Origin: Mangrovimicrobium sediminis
GTDB lineage: Bacteria > Pseudomonadota > Gammaproteobacteria > Pseudomonadales > Halieaceae
NCBI RefSeq assembly: GCF_004745945.1
Contig: NZ_SRLE01000001.1
Coordinates: 186,001 to 250,000 of the forward strand
Direction: 5' to 3'
DNA: 64,000 nucleotides
In this document: piece by piece, positions 18,139-26,397 of the stretch
Layout of the letters: every line of letters begins with the position of its first letter
How positions within the stretch are numbered: the first letter of the stretch is position 1
The notes under the pieces: model-generated
What the model saw: only the letters and a program-made list of their open reading frames with translations
What the model was told of the DNA's origin: nothing
Database searches by the model: none
Translations under genes and position numbers: made by a program

Positions 18139-18444
18139 CGGGTTCTCCTTCTCTTGTTATGCACAACGGACCGCTGAAACGCCCGCCGGCGGGCATCTGG
18201 AACGCGGGGCGCGGGCAGCCGGCGGCCGCGCCTGGCACGACGACCTGACCGCCAGTGTGCCGCCGCGCCGGGGGGGATTCTCGACAGATGCTGTCCATTT
18301 TTCGACTTCCCGGCCAGCTTGCGCGAGACACGCCGGGGCGGTTAAGCTCCGTGTCTGACAATAAACCGATAAGAATCGTCAGTTACTCAGGACGTCGCCG
18401 CCCGCCACCCCGGGCCGTTGCCACGACGTACCGGGAGGAGCGCC
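18139..18444. promoter_or_regulatory. Divergent promoter region between VOC gene and araC-type gene
   Basis: These 306 bases separate two divergent genes and contain no gene. They hold a 30-bp element (18276-18305), listed separately, roughly midway between the two start codons. No clear sigma-70 boxes could be fixed by eye. Confidence 0.5.
18276..18305 (+). promoter_or_regulatory. Candidate AraC-type binding element, copy A
   Basis: The element begins GATTCTCGACAGATGCTG and ends TTCGA. Two TCGAC half-sites start 21 bp apart (18281 and 18302), two helical turns, as expected for AraC/XylS dimers. A second copy at 30126-30155 has the same spacing and 23 of 30 identical bases. It lies about 140 bp from both the AraC-type gene start and the VOC gene start. 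Binding by the AraC-type protein is inference. Confidence 0.5.
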
Positions 18445-19524
18445 ATGCAAGCCCAGTTCAGCCTGTCACCCACCGCCGAGCGCCCGCTCGTCCCCTGCCC
18501 CGGCCAGGGCAAGTTGCGCGCCGGCTACCTGCGCGGCTTCACCGACCTGATCAGCAGCTTCGGCGCCGACCCGTCCAGCATCCTCGCCCGCGAGGGCATC
18601 GACCCGCAGAGCTTCGACGACCCGGACCAGGACATCGAGTGCATCGCCGCGGTCAACCTGCTGGAGTTCTGTAGCAGCCATTTCCAGGACCCGCTGTTCG
18701 GCCTGCGCCTGGCCGAAATCCAGGATCCGGATGTGTACGGCTGTGTGATGGCCATGGCGCGCGCCGCCCCCAACCTGCGCCAGGCCCTGCAATGCCTGGT
18801 CGACTACGTGCCCACCTGCGTCTCGCCGGAGGCGGGCTTCGAACTGGCCACCACCGGTGGCACGGTGGAGCTGCGCTGGTCGACCAACGTCGGCATGGGC
18901 CGGCTGGAACAGGTCAACCTGCACGGCATGCTGCTGAACATGAAGATGCTGCACATCCTCGGCGGTGAACATTTCCGCCCGCGCTACGCCAACCTGACCT
19001 GTTCGCTGGACCGCGCCAGCATCCGCCGCCTGCAGGACCAACTCGGCTGCCGCGTGCGCGGCGGCGCCAGCTCCAACGCCATCGCCTTCAGCGCAGACGC
19101 CCTGGACCAGCCCCTGGCCAGCGCCAACCGCATGTTGTTCGGCCTGCTCGGCCGCGGCCTGGCGGAACTGTGCGCCAGCGCCCGGGCCAGCTTCCGCGAA
19201 CAAGTCGAGGCCTGCGTGCGCCAGGCGATCTCCAGCGGCCAGTGTTCGGCGGACGATTGCGCCGAACAACTGGGCACCTCCACCCGCACGCTGCAGAAAC
19301 GGCTGGCGCGGCTGGGTGTGAAGTTCTCGGATATCGCGCAGGAAGAGCGCATCAAGCTGGCCAAGCACGCGCTGACCTGGAGCGATTTCTCCCTCGACGA
19401 GATCGCCTCGCGGCTCGGTTACTCCGAGCAGACCAGCTTCGGCCGCGCCTTCAAGCGCGCCACCGGCATGACCCCCAAGGCCTACCGCAACGCCGCGCAG
19501 GACGCCTCGCGGGCGATGGCCTGA
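18445..19524 (+). CDS. AraC-family regulator (Arabinose_bd/OruR type)
   Basis: This is a 359-residue transcription activator. The amino-terminal ~230 residues resemble the arabinose-binding domain variant found in OruR-like regulators (GFTDLISSFGADPSSILAREGIDPQSFDDPDQDI, then QALQCLVDYV). The carboxy terminus has two helix-turn-helix units: CAEQLGTSTRTLQKRLARLGVKFSDI and LDEIASRLGYSEQTSFGRAFKRATGMTPKAYR. The ATG at 18445 is preceded by GGGAGGAG. It is divergent from the VOC/ligase/hydratase/SDR unit and probably activates it and possibly distant genes in the window (see the shared 30-bp element). Regulators of this type often sense fatty or aromatic acids; the ligand here is unknown. Confidence 0.94.
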   Translation: MQAQFSLSPTAERPLVPCPGQGKLRAGYLRGFTDLISSFGADPSSILAREGIDPQSFDDPDQDIECIAAVNLLEFCSSHFQDPLFGLRLAEIQDPDVYGCVMAMARAAPNLRQALQCLVDYVPTCVSPEAGFELATTGGTVELRWSTNVGMGRLEQVNLHGMLLNMKMLHILGGEHFRPRYANLTCSLDRASIRRLQDQLGCRVRGGASSNAIAFSADALDQPLASANRMLFGLLGRGLAELCASARASFREQVEACVRQAISSGQCSADDCAEQLGTSTRTLQKRLARLGVKFSDIAQEERIKLAKHALTWSDFSLDEIASRLGYSEQTSFGRAFKRATGMTPKAYRNAAQDASRAMA

Positions 19525-19540
19525 GGGGCGCCGGGCCGCG

Positions 19541-19638
19541 CCCCGCAGGTCCAGCCCCGCAGGTCCAGCCCCGCAGGTCCAGCCCCTCAGATTCAGCCCC
19601 TCAGATTCAGCCCCATAGAATTAACCCCGCGGTTTCAG
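19541..19638. repeat. Seven-copy 14-bp tandem repeat
   Basis: Seven head-to-tail 14-bp units fill the gap between the AraC gene and the convergent hydrolase gene. The first three are identical (CCCCGCAGGTCCAG), the next two are identical to each other (CCCCTCAGATTCAG), and the last two are degenerate, ending CCCCGCGGTTTCAG. A partial eighth unit follows. There are no spacers, so it is not a CRISPR array. It is non-coding; its function is unknown. Confidence 0.8.
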
Positions 19639-19661
19639 CCGCAGGTTCAAGCCTCCCCGGC

Positions 19662-20510
19662 TTATTTCTCGTCGAGCAGGCCCGCCAGCACCGCATCGAA
19701 CGCCGCGGGCCGCTCGTACATGGCCCAGTGCCCGGCGTCGGCAATCACCCGAAAGCGCAGCGCGGGAAACTGCGCGCGCAATACCGCCTCCTGCGCCGCC
19801 GGGTCCGGGTGCGGGCGGTCGTGTTCCCCCCAGATGGCGTCTACCGGTGCCGCGATACTCGGCAGAATGCGCAGCAACTTGTCCGGCAGGACGAGATCGA
19901 TCGGGTTGAGGCGGCTGGCGGCGCCATTCTTCGCCTGCAAGTACAGGGCCAGCTCGTCCACGCTCGGAGGGTGATGCAGCATCAGCTGCAACAGGTTGTG
20001 GCGATTGACCTCGCGCCGGGCGTCGTCATCCAGCCCGCGCATACCGCGCAGCTCGACTTCGCCGCGCGGTGTATCCAGCCCGCCGGTGCCCACCAGTAAC
20101 AGCTGCCCTACCCACTCCGGGTAGTAGGCGGCGAGATGCGCACAGGCCACGCCGCCAAAGGAAAAACCCACGACCTTCAACGGCCGCGGTGCGCCGAGCA
20201 ACTGGCGCAGGCCGGCGTCCAGCGCGGCGCTGATGGCGCGGTGGGTGGGCTCGGCGGGCAGGGCCGAGTCGCCGTAGCCGGGCAGGTCCACGGCCCACAC
20301 GCTGTAGTGCGCCGCAAGGGCTTCGATGTTGCGAATCCAGTGGGTCCACGAGCCCTGGGCGCCGTGGGCGAGCAATAACGGAGGTCCCTGCCCCCAGCGG
20401 CGCCAGACCATCGCACCATCGCCGCAGGGTGTCTCCGCCCGCTGGGCGCGGCGTTCGAAATCGGCGACCAGTGCCTGGGGATCGCTGCCCGCAGGAGTGC
20501 TAGTGCTCAT
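19662..20510 (-). CDS. Alpha/beta hydrolase
   Basis: This is a 282-residue serine hydrolase of the alpha/beta fold. The oxyanion region is LLLAHGAQGSWTHWIRNIEAL, the nucleophile elbow GFSFGG supplies Ser, the acid is probably the Asp in WGEHDRPHPDP, and His comes from VIADAGHWAMYERP. DLPGYGDS is the typical strand-4 motif. These features fit the C-C hydrolase/esterase group that includes meta-cleavage-product hydrolases. I chose the ATG at 20510, preceded by a G-rich site, over one at 20540 without one. It is 45 bases downstream of the LLM gene on the same strand. The substrate is unknown. Confidence 0.92.
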   Translation of the reverse strand: MSTSTPAGSDPQALVADFERRAQRAETPCGDGAMVWRRWGQGPPLLLAHGAQGSWTHWIRNIEALAAHYSVWAVDLPGYGDSALPAEPTHRAISAALDAGLRQLLGAPRPLKVVGFSFGGVACAHLAAYYPEWVGQLLLVGTGGLDTPRGEVELRGMRGLDDDARREVNRHNLLQLMLHHPPSVDELALYLQAKNGAASRLNPIDLVLPDKLLRILPSIAAPVDAIWGEHDRPHPDPAAQEAVLRAQFPALRFRVIADAGHWAMYERPAAFDAVLAGLLDEK

Positions 20511-20555
20511 CACCACCCCCACGCGGTGTTGGTATTTCACAAGGCCGCGCCGGGA

Positions 20556-21437
20556 TCATGCCGCCGGCGCCAGCAGCTCGAGGATTTTTTCATCCGCCGG
20601 CGCCAGGTTGCCCTCCTGCGCCGGCAGCACCTGCACGCAGACCTGGTCCGCGCCGGCATCCCTGTGCGCCTGCAGGCGTGCACGGATTGCGGACTCGTCG
20701 CCCCAGGCCACCAGCGCGTCGATCAGGCGGTCCGAGCCGCCGCCGGCCAGGTCTGCCTCCGTGAAGCCCTGGCGCAGGAAACTGTTGCGGTAGTTGAGCA
20801 GCGGCAGGGAATGGCCGATGACCCGGCGCGCGATCTCCCGGGCGCGGGAGGGGCTGGTTTCCAGGATCACCTTCTGTTCCGGGCAGAGCAGTTTGCCGGG
20901 GCCGAGGATTTGCCTGGCGCGGGCGGTGTAGTCCGGCGTCACGTTGTAGGGGTGAGCGCCATCCGCGGCGCTGGCGGCCAGGGCGAGCATCTTCGGGCCC
21001 AGTGCCCCGAGCACGGTGGCCGGGCGCTGCGCCGGGGCCGGCCCCACGTACTCCACCGCGGCCATGCTCTCGAGGTAGCGACGCATGGTTTGCAAAGGTT
21101 TGCCATAGGTATGGCCGCGCCAGCCCTCCACCAGCGGCGCGTGGGAGACGCCGAGCCCGAGCAGGAAGCGGCCGGCGGAGAGTTCCGCGAGACCGTACTG
21201 GGCGTTCACGCAGGCCATCGGGTCGCGCGCGTAGACGTTGGCGATGCCGGTCGCGACCTGCAGGCGCTGCGTGTTCGCGAGAATCCAGCCGGCGGCGACC
21301 ATGGGGTCGCGACCGAAGGCCTCGGGCAGCCACAGGGTGCCGTAGCCCCAGTTCTCCAGGCGGCGGGCGAAAGCCGCGGCCTCGGCGGCTGTGAATCCAT
21401 GGGTCAGGGCCCAGACACCCAGTTTTGCCAGTTGCAT
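20556..21437 (-). CDS. LLM-class oxidoreductase (putative F420-dependent)
   Basis: This is a 293-residue luciferase-like TIM-barrel oxidoreductase. It begins MQLAKLGVWALTHGFTAAEAAAFARRLENWGYGTLWLPE and continues LQVATGIANVYARDPMACVNAQYGLAELSAGRFLLGLGVSH, matching the actinobacterial 'probable F420-dependent oxidoreductase' subgroup. The open frame extends upstream to 21896 but would run through a tandem duplication and low-complexity sequence, so the ATG at 21437 is preferred. It could use F420 or FMN. It is followed by the alpha/beta hydrolase on the same strand and is divergent from the amidohydrolase gene. Confidence 0.9.
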   Translation of the reverse strand: MQLAKLGVWALTHGFTAAEAAAFARRLENWGYGTLWLPEAFGRDPMVAAGWILANTQRLQVATGIANVYARDPMACVNAQYGLAELSAGRFLLGLGVSHAPLVEGWRGHTYGKPLQTMRRYLESMAAVEYVGPAPAQRPATVLGALGPKMLALAASAADGAHPYNVTPDYTARARQILGPGKLLCPEQKVILETSPSRAREIARRVIGHSLPLLNYRNSFLRQGFTEADLAGGGSDRLIDALVAWGDESAIRARLQAHRDAGADQVCVQVLPAQEGNLAPADEKILELLAPAA

Positions 21438-21497
21438 GCTTCCCTCATTTCTCGATCTGTCGCGCAGTAGGCGTGCCGCGCAGCATCGCCCACCAGC

Positions 21498-21581
21498 GTG
21501 CCACGAGCCTAACAGCAGCGCGGCCGCCGCGCGCGACAAGTGCCACGAGCCTAACAGCAGCGCCGTCGCCGCGCGCGACAA
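21498..21581. repeat. 42-bp direct tandem duplication
   Basis: Two adjacent 42-bp copies (21498-21539 and 21540-21581) begin GTGCCACGAGCCTAACAGCA and differ at only a few central positions. They lie in the non-coding gap between the divergent LLM and amidohydrolase genes. The duplication may duplicate a regulatory site or be a recent slippage event. Confidence 0.85.
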
Positions 21582-21708
21582 TAGCGGACAGCAAATGGAT
21601 TTTTCACGCCGGTTGTGCGCGACACATGCCGCCAGCGGAGGACGCAATCTATCGAAACGCCCGGGAACCGAGCTGTCATACTGCGCCCGACATTGGGAGG
21701 ACCAGCGC

Positions 21709-23052
21709 ATGCCCGCCGCCGACAACAGCCCGCTCACTTTCATCAATGCCCGTGTGTACGACGGCCACCGCCTGTTGCCCGGCCTGCACAGTGTCAGCCT
21801 GGCGCAGGGACTGATCGGCGAACTGGATGCCCCCATCGCCGAGGACGCCCGCTGCATCGACGCCGCCGGCCTGACCCTGCTGCCCGGGCTGGTCACCTGC
21901 CACCTGCACCCGGACTTCTACAAGTTCACCCTCGCCGAGGGCCTGGCCGGCGCTCAGCTCGGCAAGGAACTGCCCCCCGGCGTGCTCATGGCGGTCGGTG
22001 TGCGCACCTGCCGCGTGCTGCTGGAAAGCGGTTTCACCGGCTACGTCGGGGCCGCCTGCGCCCACGATATCGACGCCCAGCTGAAGATCGCCATCGCCGA
22101 GGGCATCATCGACGGCCCGCGTATCCGCGCCTGCGGCCACCACATCGGCACCACCTCCGACCTCAACGACTCGCGCAAATGGTGGCAGCGCTACACCGCA
22201 CCGGGTATCGACCTGTTCGGCGACGGGCCGCAGGAACTGCGCAAGCTGGTGCGCGAGGAAATCCGCCGCGGCGTGGAGACAATCAAGATCTTCGCCAGCG
22301 CCGGCCACGGCTTCCCCGGGCCGACCCCGCGCAACATGGCGCGCGACGAGATCGCCGCCATCGTCGACGCCGCCCACGAGCGCGGCGCGAAGGTGCGCGC
22401 CCACGTCTCGGACAAGGCGATGATCATGGAGTGCATCGAGCTGGGCGTGGATATCATCGACCACGGCGACGAGGTCGATGACGAGGTGATCGCCGCCATG
22501 GTCGCCGCCGGCACCTACTGGGTGCCCAGCCTGATCTACCCCAAGCTGCTGCTGCAGATGGGCTGGGGTGAGCCCGACGGCTCCACCCAGGTCTGTTACG
22601 ATAACGTGCGCCGCATGCTGCCCGCGGCCCAGCGCGCCGGGGTCAACATCCTGGTCGGCGACGACTACAGCGGCGTGTTCCGCGACGTCATGGAAGAGGA
22701 CCCGCTGGACCACGAAGTGGGACGCTACGCCCGCGAGTTCGCCTACTACGCGGACATCGACGGTCTTACGCCGGAGGAAGTACTGGCCTGGGGCACCGGC
22801 AACCCCGGCGCCCTGCTCGCCGGCAAGGGGCCCAGAGTCGGTGTGGTCGAGGCCGGCGCGGTCGCCGACCTGATCCTGGTCGAGGGCAACCCGCTGGAGG
22901 ACCTGACCCTGCTGGCGCAGCCGGACACGCACCTGAAGGCCGTGCTGCGCGATGGCCGCCTGGTCATCGACCGCCTCGGCGAGCGCGGCGTCGCCGGGAC
23001 CGTCGCGGGGAACGTCACGAATGCCCCGCGGCAGGCCGGCGCCAACCCTTAA
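21709..23052 (+). CDS. Metal-dependent amidohydrolase (imidazolonepropionase/prolidase-like)
   Basis: This is a 447-residue amidohydrolase-superfamily protein. It opens with the small beta domain (FINARVYDGHRLLPGLHSVSL) and the metal motif LLPGLVTCHLHPDFYK (His-x-His). Later metal-site positions are KVRAHVSDKAM and DIIDHGDEVDDE, and the final Asp is probably in ILVGDDYSGVFRD. It ends with the standard NPGALLAG and VEAGAVADLILVEGNPLEDL. The ATG at 21709 follows GGGAGG. Related enzymes hydrolyse amides, lactams or dipeptides. The next gene, an NTF2-like protein, starts 66 bases after the stop. Confidence 0.93.
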   Translation: MPAADNSPLTFINARVYDGHRLLPGLHSVSLAQGLIGELDAPIAEDARCIDAAGLTLLPGLVTCHLHPDFYKFTLAEGLAGAQLGKELPPGVLMAVGVRTCRVLLESGFTGYVGAACAHDIDAQLKIAIAEGIIDGPRIRACGHHIGTTSDLNDSRKWWQRYTAPGIDLFGDGPQELRKLVREEIRRGVETIKIFASAGHGFPGPTPRNMARDEIAAIVDAAHERGAKVRAHVSDKAMIMECIELGVDIIDHGDEVDDEVIAAMVAAGTYWVPSLIYPKLLLQMGWGEPDGSTQVCYDNVRRMLPAAQRAGVNILVGDDYSGVFRDVMEEDPLDHEVGRYAREFAYYADIDGLTPEEVLAWGTGNPGALLAGKGPRVGVVEAGAVADLILVEGNPLEDLTLLAQPDTHLKAVLRDGRLVIDRLGERGVAGTVAGNVTNAPRQAGANP

Positions 23053-23118
23053 CCCAGTCTGCCCAAGGTGACACGACACGCGTTGCCGAACGGCGACGCA
23101 ACACAAGATGTAAACGCT

Positions 23119-23514
23119 ATGAACCCCGAACAACGTATCGCTATCGTCAAGGACTTCCTCAACAAGCTCGGCGCACTGGAGATCGAGGCCGCCTGTGAGC
23201 ATGTCGCGGAAGACGCCGTCATGCTGTTTCCGTACCTCTCGCAACCCGGTCCCTACGAGGGCCGCCAGCGCATCTTCGAGCAGTTCAACAGCACCCTGCC
23301 CGCTTTCTGGGAGCGCATGGAATTCAGCTACCGGCAGTGGTACAGCTGCGACGACGACACTACGGTGATCGGCGAATTCGACAGCCGTGCGATCCAGAAA
23401 GGCAACACCGGCACCTACGCCAACCAGTACATCGCGGTGTTCCAGTTCCGCGGGGACAAGCTCACGCTGATCAAGGAATACTTCAACCCCGCCCTGCTCA
23501 CCGTGAAAATCTGA
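23119..23514 (+). CDS. NTF2-like (SnoaL) protein
   Basis: This 131-residue protein has the NTF2 cone fold: MNPEQRIAIVKDFLNKLGALEIEAACEHVAEDAVMLFPY forms the opening helices and first strand, and KGNTGTYANQYIAVFQFRGDKLTLIKEYFNPALL the last sheet. I preferred the ATG at 23119 to an upstream GTG at 23068 because the family pattern starts here. It lies 14 bases before the 2Fe-2S subunit gene and would be cotranscribed with it and the molybdenum subunit. No catalytic role can be assigned; it may handle a substrate or product of the molybdoenzyme. Confidence 0.85.
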   Translation: MNPEQRIAIVKDFLNKLGALEIEAACEHVAEDAVMLFPYLSQPGPYEGRQRIFEQFNSTLPAFWERMEFSYRQWYSCDDDTTVIGEFDSRAIQKGNTGTYANQYIAVFQFRGDKLTLIKEYFNPALLTVKI

Positions 23515-23528
23515 TCACAGGAGTTTCT

Positions 23529-23999
23529 ATGGCCGTCGTCAATTTCAGTGTCAACGGACAAGCCGTTCAGTTGGATGCGGACCCGTCGACACCGCTGCTC
23601 TGGGCGCTGCGCGACCACCTCGGCCTGACCGGCACCAAGTACGGCTGCGGTATCGCCCAGTGCGGCGCCTGCACCGTGCACCTGAACGGCGCGGCGACAC
23701 GCTCGTGCATCATCCCGCTGTCCGCGGTCGCCGGCATGGAGGTGGTCACCATTGAAGGCCTCGCGGGTGAACAGGACCACGTGCTGCAGACCCTGTGGTA
23801 CGAGATGAACGTGCCCCAGTGCGGCTACTGCCAGACCGGCATCATCATGGCCGCCGCGGACCTGCTGCGACGCAAGCCCGACCCCAGCGACGCCGACATC
23901 GACAACGCCATCACCAACCTGTGCCGCTGCGGCACCTACCCGCGGGTGCGCGCGGCGATCCACCGCGCCGCCGCGCAACTGGCCGGAGGTGCAGCATGA
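23529..23999 (+). CDS. 2Fe-2S subunit of xanthine-dehydrogenase-family hydroxylase
   Basis: This is a 156-residue electron-transfer subunit with two 2Fe-2S clusters. The plant-ferredoxin-like cluster is bound by GCGIAQCGACTVHLNGAATRSC; the second cluster, in the helical domain, by QCGYCQTGIIMAA and LCRCGTYPRVRAAI. It matches the small subunit (IorA type) of isoquinoline 1-oxidoreductase-like enzymes. It has no export signal, so it would be carried with the Tat-exported partner. The ATG at 23529 follows a CAGGAG site, and its stop overlaps the next start (ATGA), indicating translational coupling with the molybdenum subunit. Confidence 0.96.
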   Translation: MAVVNFSVNGQAVQLDADPSTPLLWALRDHLGLTGTKYGCGIAQCGACTVHLNGAATRSCIIPLSAVAGMEVVTIEGLAGEQDHVLQTLWYEMNVPQCGYCQTGIIMAAADLLRRKPDPSDADIDNAITNLCRCGTYPRVRAAIHRAAAQLAGGAA

Positions 24000-26269
24000 A
24001 CGCCTCGCGGGATACTCCCGTAGACAGCAGCCGCCGCCGCTTCCTGATCAACGCCTCGGTGCTCGCCGGCGGTCTCGCGCTGGGCATCCGCGCTGAGCGC
24101 TCGGACGCGGCCCAGAGCACACCCTGGGCACCGGACACCGCCAGCGGCCGCGAGCTCTCCGCGTGGATCGAGATCACACCCGAGGACGCCGTGATCATCC
24201 GCGTGCCCACCCCCGAGATCGGTAACGGCGCGATGACCCAGGCGGCGATGAACGTCACCGAGGAACTTGCCTGCGACTGGTCGAAGGTGCGCGTGGAGTT
24301 CTGCTCCATGCACCGGGATTTCATGGAAGGCGGCGTCTACAACCGCGGCTTCCTGCCCTTCTTCGGCGGCCACGGCACCAACAAGGACCGCCTGGCCTAC
24401 GCCCTGCAACTCGGCGCCAGCGCACGCGAACGGCTGAAGGCCGCTGCCGCGCAGCGCTGGGGTGTGCCGGTAGCGGACGTGACAGCGCAGGACAGCGTCA
24501 TCACCCACAGCGCCAGCGGCCGCACGCTCAGCTACGGCGCGCTAGCCGCAGACGCCGCAAGCATCACACTGGATGCAGAGCCGGCACTGAAACCGCAGTC
24601 CGAGTGGACCTTCCTGACCAAGGCCTCGCCGGCCAAGCTGCATATCCCGCCCCTGGTGCGCGGCGAGGCGGTGTACGGCATCGACGTGCAGGTACCCGGC
24701 ATGGTGCACGCGGCCCTGCGCCAGTGCCCGGTGCACGGCGGCAAACTGAAGAGCTACAAGCCAGAGGTGGTGCTGGACATGCCCGGCGTGCGCGCGGTAG
24801 TCGTGGTCGACCCGGCCAAGACCCGCGGCACGCCGGTGGAATCCCAGGCCACCTGGGGCTTCGCCACCAACCAGGTGCAGAGCGGCGTGGCGGTGATCGC
24901 CGACCACTACTGGCAGGCGAAGACAGCGCTGGAGGCGCTGCCGGTGGAATGGGACCTGGGTGCCGGTGTGAACTGGAAAGACACGGCAATGATCTACGCC
25001 GAGGGCGAGGCGCTGCTGGACGCGGACGAGGCGAAAGTGCTGCGCGAGTCCGGCGACGTGAATGCAGTGACCGGTGGCCGCGTGGTGGAGCACACCTATT
25101 CCACGCCCTACTGCGAAAACGCCATGATCGAGCCGCTCAGCGGGACCGCCATAGTCAGCGCCGGGGGCGCCGAGGTGTGGTGCCCCACCCAGGACATGCT
25201 GCAAGCCTACTGGGTGGCGGTCGACGAGACCGGGCTCAAGCCGGAAACCGTGCGCATGCACCAGACCTACGTCGGCGGCCGTTTCGGCCGCAGTACCCAG
25301 GGCGATGACGTGCGCATGGTGGTCGCCGTGGCCAAGGAGTACCCGGGTGTGCCGGTAAAAACCATCTGGTCGCGGGAGGACTGCTTCGAACAGGGCCGCT
25401 ACCGCACGCCGATCTTCGCCCGCTACCGCGCGCAGCTCGGTGAGGACGGCTACCCCATGGCAGTGCGCTCGCGAGCCAGCTTTATCGGCACCCACCCCAT
25501 CTACCAGCTGCCGCTGGGCTACGACGACCAGCCCTACTTCACCAGCGGCATCATTCCCAACGTGCACATCTCGCGTAACAACTACCCGGTGAGCGTGATG
25601 AACGGCGCCTACCGCGGCCCGTGCTACAACACCCACGCGTTTACCGTGGAGACGTTTATCGACGAGTGTGCGGTCGCTGCCGGCATCGACCCGTTGGCCT
25701 ACCGCCTGCACCTGATGTCGCGCTGGGACGAGGCCTGGTCCGACTGCCTGCGCGTGGCCGCGGAAAAAATCGGCTGGGGCCGCAAGCTGCCGCGCGGCGA
25801 GGGCCTGGGCATCGCCATTTCCAGCTGGCCCTCCGCCGCCATGCGCGGTACCGGCACCGTGGTGTGCAGCGCGGCGCACGTGGCGATCAGCCGCGCAGGG
25901 GCGATCGAGGTCAAGCGCGTGGATGTGGCCTTCGACTGCGGCCGGGTAGCGAATGCGGACGCGGTGCGCTCGCAGATCGAGGGCGCCACCCTGTTCGGCA
26001 TGAACATGACGCTCAACGAGCAGCTGACGATTCGCGACGGCGTCACCGAGCAGCGCAATTTCGACAGCTACCCGATGCTGCGCCTGCGCGACCCGCTGCC
26101 GGACATCCACGTGCACTTCGAGGCGCTGTCCGGTGCCGAGCGCATCGACATCATCGGCGAGGCGCCGGTGGGGCCCATCGGCCCGGCCATCGGCAACGCC
26201 ATCTTCCAGGCCACCGGCAAGCGCCTGCGCAGCACGCCGTTCCGCAATCACGACCTGAGCTGGAGCTGA
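23996..26269 (+). CDS. Molybdenum-binding subunit of xanthine-dehydrogenase-family hydroxylase, Tat-exported
   Basis: This 757-residue catalytic subunit would hydroxylate a carbon in a heterocycle or aldehyde using water. A twin-arginine signal, SSRRRFLINASVLAGGLALG (residues 11-30), directs it to the periplasm, as in isoquinoline oxidoreductase IorB and membrane-linked aldehyde dehydrogenases. It then follows the family order: an amino-terminal domain with EITPEDAVIIRVPTPEIGNG, a processing domain near KLHIPPLVRGEAVYGIDVQVPGM, and cofactor loops such as QTYVGGRFGRSTQGDD and MNGAYRGP. The ending GEAPVGPIGPAIGNAIFQATGKRLR carries the conserved catalytic Glu (GEAP). No FAD subunit is nearby, as usual for the two-subunit exported forms; electrons probably go to a cytochrome. 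Confidence 0.95.
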   Translation: MNASRDTPVDSSRRRFLINASVLAGGLALGIRAERSDAAQSTPWAPDTASGRELSAWIEITPEDAVIIRVPTPEIGNGAMTQAAMNVTEELACDWSKVRVEFCSMHRDFMEGGVYNRGFLPFFGGHGTNKDRLAYALQLGASARERLKAAAAQRWGVPVADVTAQDSVITHSASGRTLSYGALAADAASITLDAEPALKPQSEWTFLTKASPAKLHIPPLVRGEAVYGIDVQVPGMVHAALRQCPVHGGKLKSYKPEVVLDMPGVRAVVVVDPAKTRGTPVESQATWGFATNQVQSGVAVIADHYWQAKTALEALPVEWDLGAGVNWKDTAMIYAEGEALLDADEAKVLRESGDVNAVTGGRVVEHTYSTPYCENAMIEPLSGTAIVSAGGAEVWCPTQDMLQAYWVAVDETGLKPETVRMHQTYVGGRFGRSTQGDDVRMVVAVAKEYPGVPVKTIWSREDCFEQGRYRTPIFARYRAQLGEDGYPMAVRSRASFIGTHPIYQLPLGYDDQPYFTSGIIPNVHISRNNYPVSVMNGAYRGPCYNTHAFTVETFIDECAVAAGIDPLAYRLHLMSRWDEAWSDCLRVAAEKIGWGRKLPRGEGLGIAISSWPSAAMRGTGTVVCSAAHVAISRAGAIEVKRVDVAFDCGRVANADAVRSQIEGATLFGMNMTLNEQLTIRDGVTEQRNFDSYPMLRLRDPLPDIHVHFEALSGAERIDIIGEAPVGPIGPAIGNAIFQATGKRLRSTPFRNHDLSWS

Positions 26270-26397
26270 GGCCTCGCGGGCGGCCGTTCTCGATAAAAAA
26301 CACGCGTTTTAGCGCGGTCCCGGGCGGGTTGGGTAGAGTTGCCCGACGCGCCGGCTGCTAGCATCGGGCCGGTTCGAGACTATTTCGGAGACGCCCC

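Noticed and set aside
19541-19638. CRISPR array
   Set aside because: The 14-bp units are directly adjacent without spacers and decay along the array.
21438-21896. Amino-terminal extension of the LLM oxidoreductase
   Set aside because: The extra 153 codons run through the 42-bp tandem duplication and the divergent gene's start; the family amino terminus begins at 21437.
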